This document shows positions 25,741 through 33,509 of a stretch of DNA of 64,000 nt, in pieces; the first letter of the stretch is position 1; every line of letters begins with the position of its first letter. Below the pieces are notes generated by a model. It was not told where the DNA came from, searched no databases, and saw only the letters and a list, made by a program, of their open reading frames with translations. A program made the translations under genes and the position numbers. This DNA comes from Granulicella arctica (lineage in GTDB: Bacteria > Acidobacteriota > Terriglobia > Terriglobales > Acidobacteriaceae). The DNA lies in contig NZ_JAGTUT010000001.1 in assembly GCF_025685605.1 (NCBI RefSeq), positions 2,232,001-2,296,000 of the forward strand, in the 5' to 3' direction.

Positions 25741-25775
25741 AAGCCTCATGCGTTGAAGAGCGCTTGGGGCTTTTT
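25741..25775 (+). terminator. Intrinsic terminator after the CADD-like gene
   Basis: AAGCCTCATGCG (25741-25752) pairs with CGCTTGGGGCTT (25761-25772) apart from a mismatch and a wobble pair; TTTTT follows. It sits 17 bases past the stop codon. Confidence 0.85.
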
Positions 25776-25780
25776 CTTTG

Positions 25781-26890
25781 CTAGCTGAGGCGCTTCAGGT
25801 CCTTCTTCGCGTCTTCGAGAGAGCCATCTTCGTGGACCGCGTCACGCAGTTCCTGCACCGCGTCGTTCTTGCGCCCTTGCTTCTCGAGGATCAGGCCCAG
25901 CCGCCAATGGGCCGCGGCATGGCTCGGCTCCTCACCCTCCGCTGGCTGCGCGAGATACGCCCGAAGATACTGCTCGGCATGTCCAAGCTGCGCGGCTGCG
26001 TTGTTCGTCAGGATGATCCGCGCAGCGTGGTAGTCGGGACTCAGGTTGTCCGGAACGGCAGTATGGGCCTGCTTCAAGAGCTTCTCGAGATCATCCCACC
26101 GGCCTGCCGTGGCGTAGATCACGGCGAGCTGACGATAGGGCGCAATGCGAGTCGGCTTAAGCGCGATGGCACGGCGATCTGCGGCCTCCGCCTGCGGCAG
26201 CTTGCCCTCCTCGAACAAGGCGGCACCGAGGCCGGCATGGGCGTCCGCGCTGTCGGGCTGCGCGGCTACGGCTGTTCTCCAGATGGATTCTGTGGCGGCG
26301 TCGCGCTTTGCTTTGTCCTTCTCGTCTGCCGCAAATCCAGCCTTCAAGGCTGCGCCGCGGGTGGGGTCAAGATGCGTGAGCCGGTCGGCAAGCTGCTGCG
26401 CCTTCGATCGATCGCCTCCGACGACACTCGGTGCATTCCAGTAGAAGCGGGCCGAATCTTCGATCGCGTCGAAGCTCTTCGGGTCGAGCTCAAGGCTAAG
26501 GTCGGCCTCCTTGCGGAAGCGACGAGCGAGGCTCATCTTCTCGAAGGTTCCAGCCGAGCTGCTCACCAGCTTCGCCCCGAGAGCATTGGTCAGCTGGGTG
26601 TGTGCGTCGGCACTCCTATCGGCGAGCGCCACTGCCTTTTCGGCCTTTGTGATCGCTTCGTCGAAGTGGAAGAAGGCCCACGAGAGAATTGAACTCTGGA
26701 TGATCGCGTGGACGTCATCGGGGCTCTTCTGCAGTGTCGCCTGCGTGAGGGGACGAGCCCGGAGATAGTGCGCGTCCGCGATCAGGGCATCGGCCGCGGT
26801 GGTCTGCTGGGCCGTCACCGTCACCGTCACCGGCGTAGCGGCGCACAGGAGGGTGAGCACTACAGGAATGAACGTGCGGCCAAGAGGCAT
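25781..26890 (-). CDS. Secreted tetratricopeptide-repeat protein
   Basis: 369 residues with a signal peptide (to about residue 28, ATPVTVTVTAQQ). The rest is a run of TPR helices, for example ADAHAGLGAALFEEGKLPQAEAADRRAIALKPTRIAPYRQLAVIYATAGRWDDLEKLL split over residues about 215-270 and AHWRLGLILEKQGRKNDAVQELRDAVHEDG near the end. TPR proteins act as binding scaffolds; the partner is unknown. A ribosome-binding site (GAGGAG) precedes ATG 26890. The plus-strand CADD gene converges on its end. Confidence 0.82.
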   Translation of the reverse strand: MPLGRTFIPVVLTLLCAATPVTVTVTAQQTTAADALIADAHYLRARPLTQATLQKSPDDVHAIIQSSILSWAFFHFDEAITKAEKAVALADRSADAHTQLTNALGAKLVSSSAGTFEKMSLARRFRKEADLSLELDPKSFDAIEDSARFYWNAPSVVGGDRSKAQQLADRLTHLDPTRGAALKAGFAADEKDKAKRDAATESIWRTAVAAQPDSADAHAGLGAALFEEGKLPQAEAADRRAIALKPTRIAPYRQLAVIYATAGRWDDLEKLLKQAHTAVPDNLSPDYHAARIILTNNAAAQLGHAEQYLRAYLAQPAEGEEPSHAAAHWRLGLILEKQGRKNDAVQELRDAVHEDGSLEDAKKDLKRLS

Positions 26891-27086
26891 GGGTTCTTCT
26901 CCTCGAATCGAATCGATCAGGATTCAACCCCGTTCTCATTATCGATGAGAGGATCAGATGTGACGTTAAGGATTGGTCTCTCGAATGACGATTGACCTTC
27001 ATCGGAACAAAACGCCTGACTCTCGTAATTACATCTTCAGCGAATCTTCATTCCACATGCATCAGACTGTAGGGCGGGAGTTCTTT

Positions 27087-27878
27087 GTGAAGATTTGGGG
27101 TTTGCTGTTACTGCTATCGATCTGCGTATCTCTTGAAGGTCAGAGTTCGGCGAAGGAACTGGTAGCGAAGATGGTGGCCAATGAGAGCGCCGCTGAGCAG
27201 CATCGCGGCCATTACCTCTATGTGTCAAAGGAGCGATCCGATCGTACTGGCGGGCACCTCTGGACGGAACGTGTTGCAGAGACCAACGCGGGCAAGGTAC
27301 GGATGCTGATTGCAGAGGACGAGAAGCCGCTGTCCACGGATCGCGCCTCTGCCGAACGCGCCCGTCTTGCTGACATCGCTGCGCATCCCGACGTGTTTCA
27401 GAAGCACGAGCAGGCGCTTAGAAATGATGAGCACCACGCGAAGCAGATGCTCGATCTACTGCCGCAAGCATTTCTCTTCGATCCTCCAACGATGGAGGGG
27501 AACTTCGCGCATATCCACTTCAGGCCTGACCCGGCATACAGCCCCAAGTCGATGGAGGAGCGGGTGCTGCATGCGATGTCAGGATCGGTGCAGATCGATC
27601 CGGCAATCCGGCTGCACGCGATCGAAGGACGCATGCCGGAGGACGTGAACATCGGCTTTGGACTGGTCGCCACGATCAAGGCAGGGAGCAACTTCGCGAC
27701 CACTCGCGACCGCGTCGCAGGCGATGAATGGAAGACAGCGATTCTCGATACCGACATCGATGGACGCGCCATCTTCTTCAAAGCGATCGGTAAAAAGGAG
27801 CACGCCGAACACAGCGCCTTCAAGCTGCTCCCAATCGATATGACTGTTCCACAGGCAGTAGCCCTGCTGGAGCAGTAG
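27087..27878 (+). CDS. Secreted protein of unknown function
   Basis: 263 residues from GTG 27087, which has GGGAG 6 bases upstream and yields the signal peptide KIWGLLLLLSICVSLEGQS. An upstream in-frame ATG (26973) would hide the signal. The mature protein (AKELVAKMVANESAAEQHRGHYLYVSKERSDRTGGHLWTERV over residues about 22-65) resembles a group of acidobacterial hypothetical proteins with a lipocalin- or LolA-like beta fold, but I cannot name a family. It converges tightly with the esterase gene (three bases apart). Confidence 0.7.
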   Translation: MKIWGLLLLLSICVSLEGQSSAKELVAKMVANESAAEQHRGHYLYVSKERSDRTGGHLWTERVAETNAGKVRMLIAEDEKPLSTDRASAERARLADIAAHPDVFQKHEQALRNDEHHAKQMLDLLPQAFLFDPPTMEGNFAHIHFRPDPAYSPKSMEERVLHAMSGSVQIDPAIRLHAIEGRMPEDVNIGFGLVATIKAGSNFATTRDRVAGDEWKTAILDTDIDGRAIFFKAIGKKEHAEHSAFKLLPIDMTVPQAVALLEQ

Positions 27879-27881
27879 CCG

Positions 27882-28925
27882 CTACTTCGCCTCGCGATTC
27901 GCAATCGACACGCGGAACGGCGGTTTGCTCGCCTCGGCAGGATCCTGCGTGTAGGTCTGCTCCGTCTTTGCAGGGTCGTAGTCGCGCCAGAGCCAGGTCA
28001 TCTCCTCGGGGAACTCGGCGGCACCTTCGACTGCGCTGTGCGGCCCTTGCCCGAAGCTGAAACGGAAATCATATCCCTTCAGCTTCAACGCGTTTGCCAT
28101 GCGGATATTGGCGAGCGGCCAACTTCCATACTTCGGGTTCTCCTGGTCGTTCGAGCCATCCTGGATCCACACACGCAGGTTGCGCTGCGGCTCGTGCAAA
28201 ATCTTTTCAGGGTAATCCTGCCCACCGGCATGAACCTCAGGATCTTCGTGCCACTGGATACTGGTGAAGCTGCCAATCCATGTAATTACACGGCTGAACT
28301 GTTCCGGCTGCTGCCACGCTGCGTTGAAGGAGCAGGTCCCGCCTGACGAGAGCCCGGTGATGGCGCGGCTATAGGCATCCTTGCGCAGGTTGTACTTCTT
28401 CGCAACCTCTGCGATGAGTTCATCGCGGAGGAAGCGTGGATAGCGGTCCGAGACCGTGTCGTACTCCGTTGAGCGCATGGAGTCCTTCAGGGTACGCGAC
28501 CACTTCTTGCCATACGCATCGACGAACTTATACGTCGGTGTATTCGGCGATGCTGCGATGTCGCCGGGATCGGTAAAGATGGCGATCATCACCGGAATCT
28601 TGTGTTGCGCGATCAGGTTATCGACCACATTCAATGCAGGATGATCGCCGTCGCGCTTTGCATAGCCGGAGCCATCCTGAAAGACCATCAACGCCGCTGG
28701 AACCTTCGGATCGTACTGCGCCGGAACATAGATCCAGTAGTTCGAAACCATGCCGTCGTAGATCTTGCTGATGTGTGTCAGCTTCTCCGAGAGCTTGCCC
28801 GTTGGCACGCCTGGCTGCTGCATCGAGTCCGCTGTGAGCGGCGGACCTTTCGGTGCAGGACCGGAGTTGTTCTGAGCGGCGGCGGGAAGCGCAAGGATCA
28901 AGGCGAGCGAAAGTGCTTTCATCAT
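27882..28925 (-). CDS. Secreted alpha/beta-hydrolase esterase (enterobactin esterase-like)
   Basis: 347 residues with a signal peptide (KALSLALILALPAAAQ). The catalytic serine is in AITGLSSGGTCSFN, the likely acid in WIQDGSNDQ and the histidine in GQGPHSAVEG. The layout matches the Fes/IroE-like and carbohydrate esterase group (PF00756). It probably cleaves ester bonds in plant or siderophore-type substrates outside the cytoplasm. A TATAGT box on the minus strand (28935-28940) lies 9 bases before ATG 28925, so the leader may be very short. A second ATG follows at once. Confidence 0.87.
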   Translation of the reverse strand: MMKALSLALILALPAAAQNNSGPAPKGPPLTADSMQQPGVPTGKLSEKLTHISKIYDGMVSNYWIYVPAQYDPKVPAALMVFQDGSGYAKRDGDHPALNVVDNLIAQHKIPVMIAIFTDPGDIAASPNTPTYKFVDAYGKKWSRTLKDSMRSTEYDTVSDRYPRFLRDELIAEVAKKYNLRKDAYSRAITGLSSGGTCSFNAAWQQPEQFSRVITWIGSFTSIQWHEDPEVHAGGQDYPEKILHEPQRNLRVWIQDGSNDQENPKYGSWPLANIRMANALKLKGYDFRFSFGQGPHSAVEGAAEFPEEMTWLWRDYDPAKTEQTYTQDPAEASKPPFRVSIANREAK

Positions 28926-28951
28926 GGCGAGTCCACTATAACGCCCACGCG

Positions 28952-29392
28952 TTAGAGATGACCCAGGGCTGCCATGCGCATACTGTCTGTAGGCTCATCG
29001 ATCTGTGTCACGACCTGTGGGCAGCGTTGGCACGCACTGCGGCCAGCCTGCTGAAACCACCTGCAGTCGATGCGGATCAGGCACGGTGGGAGCGCCTCGG
29101 TAACTGCCGGTAAGATCTGTACGATGCGCGTCACAAGACCGCAATCTTTACCGTCGAAGTGCGAGCAGAGCTTCTCCTGGCAGGGAGCCGCAAAGCGCAT
29201 CACCTGCGTTGGTTTGGCTGGCTGCGTCATCTCCAGCAACTCATCCGTAACCGGCAGAAACTGATTAAGATACGCAAGAGCGGGAGCTTCAAGCGTACCG
29301 CCAACCACCCCGAGAACGCGACTGTTCATCATCTCAGGCTGAGCGCTGGGACACATCAAATGTTGTTCTTCAACGTGACGATCCGAGGTCAT
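28952..29392 (-). CDS. Conserved cysteine-rich protein, probable Fe-S or zinc protein
   Basis: 146 residues from ATG 29392, which has AGGAG 6 bases upstream. It has eight cysteines: Cys14 (MCPSAQPEM), C71-x4-C76-x7-C84, and C104-x5-C110-x10-C121-x2-C124 (PPCLIRIDCRWF, ACQRCPQVV). This spacing suggests one or two metal centres. Similar proteins occur in several phyla as hypothetical proteins, as far as I recall; no function is known to me. The upstream gene on the same strand (29472-29813) ends 79 bases away, so they may form a unit. It is divergent from no gene on this side; the esterase gene start lies 27 bases downstream on the same strand. Confidence 0.75.
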   Translation of the reverse strand: MTSDRHVEEQHLMCPSAQPEMMNSRVLGVVGGTLEAPALAYLNQFLPVTDELLEMTQPAKPTQVMRFAAPCQEKLCSHFDGKDCGLVTRIVQILPAVTEALPPCLIRIDCRWFQQAGRSACQRCPQVVTQIDEPTDSMRMAALGHL

Positions 29393-29471
29393 CGCATACT
29401 CCTGCTTTTGAAGCGCGAAGGCAGGGACGTGCCTTCGCGCCATCGATGTAGTGATGCCGCTGAGAGGAGAG

Positions 29472-29813
29472 CTAAAGTTCGAAGCTTATGAACGTGTTCG
29501 GCTCCGGCTTGTATCCCATGATGATGTGGTTTGGTCGGAATGCATCCGCTCCATGCGCTGCGGCAGTTGCCTGCTGAACGACGGGTGCCACAGGAGTTCC
29601 GATATGGGTGGAGACCTGTTTGGCGATGGTAGCGGCTATTTGTTCTGCCTGGCGCAACTCTGCGAGCTCTTCAGCAATAAGGATTCCACAGATGATGCCG
29701 GGGTTGATGATGACGTACGGACCTGTGTTGGAAGGTAATTTGAGGTGGGCGACTGCCGATCGAACTGCGCCGGAGAGGTCGCCAAGGGTGAGGGTTTTTG
29801 GAGCGGTTGCCAT
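29472..29813 (-). CDS. Small protein of unknown function
   Basis: 113 residues from ATG 29813, with AGGAGG 5 bases upstream, the best ribosome-binding site in the region. The frame is open further upstream through tgt, but that part is a shadow. The sequence (TLGDLSGAVRSAVAHLKL, GPYVIINPGIICGILIAEELAELRQAEQIA, then PVAPVVQQATAAAHG) suggests an alpha-helical soluble protein; no motif was recognised. It is divergent from tgt and precedes the cysteine-rich gene on the same strand. Confidence 0.7.
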   Translation of the reverse strand: MATAPKTLTLGDLSGAVRSAVAHLKLPSNTGPYVIINPGIICGILIAEELAELRQAEQIAATIAKQVSTHIGTPVAPVVQQATAAAHGADAFRPNHIIMGYKPEPNTFISFEL

Positions 29814-29923
29814 TGAATCCTCCTGATAACGGCATGTTTCGGAGGCCCGGGTGCTTCGAGCGGAAACTCTACGCGCGGCGCTTTGGACCGTCAAGCAAAA
29901 ATGTCGAGTGATCCGCAAGCTTC

Positions 29924-29929
29924 TACAAT
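29924..29929 (+). promoter_or_regulatory. Putative -10 box of tgt
   Basis: TACAAT, 7 bases before ATG 29937, supporting that start over ATG 29901, which lies upstream of the box. Confidence 0.4.
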
Positions 29930-29936
29930 CAGAGGA

Positions 29937-31052
29937 ATGTCCCTGGAATTTGAAGTAAGCAACACGGCTGAGAGTGGAGGCCGGCGCGGTGAGTTGACCC
30001 TGCCCCACGGAGTCGTTCAGACCCCGGTCTTTATGCCCGTCGGTACAGCAGCCACCGTCAAGGCCGTCCCGCAGAGCCTGCTTGAGGAGATTGGCGCAGG
30101 CGGTAAGGGCGCACAGATCATCCTCGCAAACACTTACCATCTGTATCTCCGACCGGGCCATGAGCTGGTGCGGCGCATGGGTGGCGTTCACCGCTTTATG
30201 AGCTGGGATCGCCCGATGCTGACCGACTCAGGCGGCTTCCAGGTCTTCAGCCTGAGTTCGCTTCGCAAGGTTACGACAGAGGGCGTCGAGTTTCGCTCAC
30301 ACCTCGACGGCAGCAAACATTTCTTCTCGCCCGAGCACTCGATGGATGTGCAGATAGCGCTAGGTGCTGACATCGCGATGGTCTTCGATGAGTGCGTGGA
30401 GACGCCCGCGACGTGGGAGCGGACTCGCGAGTCCATGGGCCTTACCCACGCCTGGGCGCAGCGCTCCAAGGATCACTTCGACGCGCATCAACATCTGCGC
30501 CCCTGGGGGCCGGAGTTCGACGGCAAGACGCAGGCCCAGTTCGGCATCGTGCAGGGCGGTATGTACGCTGATCTGCGGCAGGAGTCCGCAGAGCGGCTGG
30601 TCGCGATGGACTTTCCCGGCTACGCGATCGGTGGTCTTGCCGTGGGCGAGCCGCGCGACGTGACGCGAGAGATGATCGCGCGCACTCTGGAGCATCTCCC
30701 CAAAGACAAGCCGCGTTACGTGATGGGCGTCGGCTACCCGGACGAGATTGAAGAGTACGCCCGCATGGGCGTCGACATGATGGACTGCGTGCTGCCCACG
30801 CGTGCCGGGCGTCATGGTCTGCTCTTCACGTCTGAGGGCCGGCTGAACATCAAGAAGAAGGATTACGCCGAGGACCAAGGGCCGATTGATGCAACCTGCT
30901 CCTGCATGGTCTGCGGACGCTATACGCGGGCCTACCTGCGGCATCTTTTCGCGTCAGGAGAGCCTTTGAGCGCGGTGCTCAACTCCATTCATAACCTTGC
31001 TTTTTATCTGGACACGATGGAGCGGGTTCGCAACACGCTTGCTCTTACCTAG
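29937..31052 (+). CDS. tgt: tRNA-guanine transglycosylase
   Basis: 371 residues. Tgt swaps guanine 34 for preQ1 in tRNAs for Asp, Asn, His and Tyr on the way to queuosine. DSGGFQVFSL carries the active-site aspartate; GVDMMDCVLPTRAGRHG holds the nucleophile. The zinc site is CSCMVC with His further on (NSIHNLAFYL). The start at 29937 gives the standard N-terminus MSLEFEV and fits the TACAAT box 7 bases upstream; ATG 29901 would add twelve residues without a ribosome-binding site. In many bacteria tgt precedes yajC-secD-secF; here they are 7 kb apart. Confidence 0.96.
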   Translation: MSLEFEVSNTAESGGRRGELTLPHGVVQTPVFMPVGTAATVKAVPQSLLEEIGAGGKGAQIILANTYHLYLRPGHELVRRMGGVHRFMSWDRPMLTDSGGFQVFSLSSLRKVTTEGVEFRSHLDGSKHFFSPEHSMDVQIALGADIAMVFDECVETPATWERTRESMGLTHAWAQRSKDHFDAHQHLRPWGPEFDGKTQAQFGIVQGGMYADLRQESAERLVAMDFPGYAIGGLAVGEPRDVTREMIARTLEHLPKDKPRYVMGVGYPDEIEEYARMGVDMMDCVLPTRAGRHGLLFTSEGRLNIKKKDYAEDQGPIDATCSCMVCGRYTRAYLRHLFASGEPLSAVLNSIHNLAFYLDTMERVRNTLALT

Positions 31053-31055
31053 TCC

Positions 31056-31085
31056 GGGCCTCAGCGGATATTCTGGCTGAGGCCC
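31056..31085. terminator. Convergent hairpin between tgt and the secretin-like gene
   Basis: GGGCCTCAGC (31056-31065) pairs perfectly with GCTGAGGCCC (31076-31085) around a 10-base loop, right after the tgt stop and before the end of the minus-strand gene. There is no T-run on either side. Confidence 0.5.
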
Positions 31086-31091
31086 TCCTGG

Positions 31092-31832
31092 CTATCGTGC
31101 AACGTCTACGACCACCTCAACATCGTGGTGCCGCGTGCTTCCCGGAACGTCGACCGATCCAAGCACCAGCGGTTTACCTGGTGCCAGAATGGACGTGCCT
31201 TCGAGCACGGTCTGCCGGACAATCGGGTCGTTCGCCAGGGCTAAGTTTGGAGATTTCTCCTCTGCAATTCCTGACTGCTCTACCTTGGTTCGCAGACGTA
31301 CTCCGTTTGCGGATTCATCAAGCGTTGCGTCGAAGTTCATGCCGACATCCAGATACGTGAATTGGCTCTGTGATGAGGAGGTTCCGGGATTGTACGTTCC
31401 GGTCACGACAGGCACCTTGCTGCCTTCCTTCAAGGTCGTTCTCTGGCCTGAGACAACGACCATCGTGAAGTGCTGGACGCCGATCCGCTTGCCGTTATCC
31501 ATCTCGGTGATCGTATAGGTCAGGCGATAAGTCTTTCGCGGTCGGTCAAGGGCTTCGATGACCTTGCGCGTACTCGCAAGCATTTCGGGGGTTCCGCTCA
31601 CGAGAATCGCGTTCTGGTTCGGGACCAGGTACACCCGTGCGTTGGGCGGAATCAGATTGCGCACGGCGGTGACGATCTCCATAGCGTCATCCTTCTGGCT
31701 GATGTTGACCAGGTAGAAGGTCTCCATGACATCCGTCGACTTCGGGAGAGAGGGGTCGGCCTGTGCGACCGCGGCTGGTGTGCCAAGTGCCATGGCGAGT
31801 GTAAGTCCTAAGATGCCTGCTGCGAGTTTCAT
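31092..31832 (-). CDS. Short secretin-like protein of a sigma-factor cassette
   Basis: 246 residues with a signal peptide (to about residue 25, GTPAAVAQA). Residues about 35-95 look like a secretin N-domain (FYLVNISQKDDAMEIVTAVRNLIPPNARVYLVPNQNAILVSGTPE, read in pieces). The rest resembles a short secretin core ending in PLVLGSVDVPGSTRHHDVEVVVDVAR. A full secretin is more than twice this size, so this is not a complete channel. It is the third gene of a run with an ECF sigma factor and a membrane protein, 36 bases after the latter. The cassette's role is unknown. Confidence 0.72.
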   Translation of the reverse strand: MKLAAGILGLTLAMALGTPAAVAQADPSLPKSTDVMETFYLVNISQKDDAMEIVTAVRNLIPPNARVYLVPNQNAILVSGTPEMLASTRKVIEALDRPRKTYRLTYTITEMDNGKRIGVQHFTMVVVSGQRTTLKEGSKVPVVTGTYNPGTSSSQSQFTYLDVGMNFDATLDESANGVRLRTKVEQSGIAEEKSPNLALANDPIVRQTVLEGTSILAPGKPLVLGSVDVPGSTRHHDVEVVVDVAR

Positions 31833-31867
31833 CGAGTGTGTCTCCCTGCGCTGCGTTGGTGGAGTGG

Positions 31868-32464
31868 TTAGTTTTTCTTCGTCGTGGAGGTATCGAAGAA
31901 TTTCTGAAAATTGTCCCTATCCTCAGCCTCTCGGCGGGAACGTAAGTCTGGATTGAGCAGGGCAATCTCGACTGGGTCGTTCTTGTGGATGATCTGAAGC
32001 AGCAACTTTTCCTGTTCGGTCAGCGGCATCGGCGGTGCAGGATAGCTGACAAGCTGAGGCTGACGACTCGTCACCCGGGCTCGATCGCGGACAGGCTGCA
32101 CGCTGCGCACGAGCCTCGGTCGTGCATCGTTGACAGGCACTGGTGAGGAGACTGGAGACACGGTCACAGGTAGCTTTGGACTTAGTCTCGCCTGCGACGA
32201 TGGGGGCGCGATGGGACGGCTATTCATCGCGAACAAGGCAATGACAACGATCGTTGCGACTGCCGCACTTGCGAGTAGACCAGTTGCGAGTGAGCGAGAA
32301 GGCCAGGCAAAGCCCAATCGATACCAGGGCGAACTTGACTGGACTGAGGCGCGCTCTCGCGCAGCGGTGAGGATGCGGCGGTTCATTCCAGGTGATGGAT
32401 CGACGTCGCGTAATCCCGCGAGGACCTTGTCAATTGCTTCGTCGTGTTCGTTGCGCTCTCTCAT
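31868..32464 (-). CDS. Single-pass membrane protein, putative anti-sigma factor
   Basis: 198 residues. A cytoplasmic head (about 1-55, with VLAGLRDVDPSPGMNRRILTAARERA) is followed by one membrane helix (ATGLLASAAVATIVVIALFAM, about 60-80), a Pro/Ser-rich linker and a periplasmic end. Its start overlaps the stop of the ECF sigma gene by 4 bases, the classic sigma/anti-sigma arrangement. The zinc motif of many anti-sigma factors (H-x3-C-x2-C) is missing, so the assignment rests on topology and context. Confidence 0.65.
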   Translation of the reverse strand: MRERNEHDEAIDKVLAGLRDVDPSPGMNRRILTAARERASVQSSSPWYRLGFAWPSRSLATGLLASAAVATIVVIALFAMNSRPIAPPSSQARLSPKLPVTVSPVSSPVPVNDARPRLVRSVQPVRDRARVTSRQPQLVSYPAPPMPLTEQEKLLLQIIHKNDPVEIALLNPDLRSRREAEDRDNFQKFFDTSTTKKN

Positions 32465-33015
32465 CTCGTTCCTCCTCTTGCGAGCCGTTCTCGAAGCCTT
32501 GCTCGTGCGCGGAACAGCAGCGCACGGACGGCAGACTCGCTTCTGCCCAGCACTGCGGCGATCTCCGGTGTTCCCAGCTCTTCTACCGCCGAGAGCAGCA
32601 GCGCGTGACGTTCGCCCTTGGGCAATCGCTCCATCTCGAGCAGGACGATCTTCATCCGCTGCCTTTCGTCCATCGACTGATCCGCTGGGATCGTGCTCGC
32701 GACCAATCCGTCGGCAAAGCTTTCATCGAACTGCTGCGGCTTGATGCGCCGTCTTCGATCGATGGCGAGATTCCAGGCGATGCGCACCAGCCAGACTCGC
32801 ATTTCGCGGACGACCGGTAGAGTTCCACGATGCTGGAGTACGCGCACGAAGACATCCTGCACAACGTCTTCGGCCTCTGGCTTGCTCCGCAGGATCGAGT
32901 GGGCGACTCGAAAGAGGAGTGCGGCATACGTCTCTACGAGGGCGACGAGGTCGGTATCGGCTCGCTCGCTCTCAAGGGACAACATGGCCAGGGTGCATTC
33001 CTCAATCGAAGTCAT
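32461..33015 (-). CDS. ECF-type RNA polymerase sigma factor
   Basis: 184 residues. Region 2 (LLFRVAHSILRSKPEAEDVVQDVFVRVLQH, about 33-62) and region 4 (LPKGERHALLLSAVEELGTPEIAAVLGRSESAVRALLFRARARLRE, about 130-175) are clear, quoted here in continuous family order. It directs polymerase to a small regulon, probably under control of the membrane protein encoded next. Its own promoter may be recognised by itself; I could not identify a matching -35/-10 pair in the long upstream gap, which is full of repeats. Confidence 0.92.
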   Translation of the reverse strand: MTSIEECTLAMLSLESERADTDLVALVETYAALLFRVAHSILRSKPEAEDVVQDVFVRVLQHRGTLPVVREMRVWLVRIAWNLAIDRRRRIKPQQFDESFADGLVASTIPADQSMDERQRMKIVLLEMERLPKGERHALLLSAVEELGTPEIAAVLGRSESAVRALLFRARARLRERLARGGTR

Positions 33016-33302
33016 AAGTCCCTTCTATTGAGACTGACGGGTGGAGGGGAGTTTCGCTCGACTTTCTTTTTGGGGGACTCTTGTTTTTTCTTTCCAAGTC
33101 AAAGGTCTAACAAAACAATGGACTTAGGGGTCGACTTGCACGTAGGTCCAAAAGGCTATGCCGCCCAAGAGCGGCAATGGACCCTGGTGGGGCCCCTCGT
33201 TTGTCAAGCAGGGCACTTTAATTGCGGATGAGCAGCTCTTAGCCCTGGGCGATTTGAAAGTTTCAGGAGCCTCGGTGAGGGGCCAGACGGAAGCGTACCT
33301 CA

Positions 33303-33356
33303 GCGGCTCAAGCCGCATCGCGGAAGTTGAGTTGATGGCACGGCTGAAGCCGTGCC
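33303..33356. repeat. Double palindrome of an acidobacterial intergenic repeat family
   Basis: GCGGCTCAAGCCGC (33303-33316) and GGCACGGCTGAAGCCGTGCC (33337-33356) are perfect hairpins with 2-base loops, 20 bases apart. Pairs of such hairpins recur between genes in acidobacterial genomes from memory, like REP elements. Their origin here (mobile, or tied to a RAYT transposase) is inference. Confidence 0.7.
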
Positions 33357-33358
33357 CT

Positions 33359-33453
33359 TAACGGTGCGGGCGTATGCGTAACGGTCCGGGCGTATGGTAA
33401 CGGTGCAGGCGTATGCGTAACGAGGCGGGCATATGCGTAACGGGGCGGGTATG
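33359..33453. repeat. Tandem repeat, about five 20-bp units
   Basis: Units start at 33359, 33379, 33398, 33418 and 33438, each close to TAACGGTGCGGGCGTATGCG; the second unit is 19 bp and the last is partial and diverged. There are no spacers, so this is not CRISPR. It directly follows the double palindrome and may have grown from its tail. Confidence 0.85.
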
Positions 33454-33509
33454 CAGGCTTGTCCGAGGGCACCTGCAGTGTGGCGGCTACACCCGACCCG
33501 TTTGGGGCT

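Larger units (their letters stand above)
33016..33509. other. 494-base gap with hairpins and tandem repeats
   Basis: No convincing gene. It holds the ECF promoter side (33016-33120, not resolved), a small hairpin TGCCGC/GCGGCA (33159-33176), two strong palindromes (33303-33316 and 33337-33356) and a five-unit tandem repeat (33359-33453). A 67-codon open frame (33158-33361) runs through the palindromes and is probably not a gene. Confidence 0.75.

Noticed and set aside
29814..30191. N-terminal extension of the 113-residue minus-strand protein
   Set aside because: The upstream part is antisense to tgt; the AGGAGG site fixes the start at 29813.
33158..33361. 67-codon open frame in the repeat-rich gap
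   Set aside because: It reads through the hairpin repeats (ending MARLKPCP), a pattern seen when such repeats are translated by chance; no ribosome-binding site.
33359..33453. Tandem repeats as a CRISPR array
   Set aside because: Units of about 20 bp follow each other with no spacers, and no cas genes are present.
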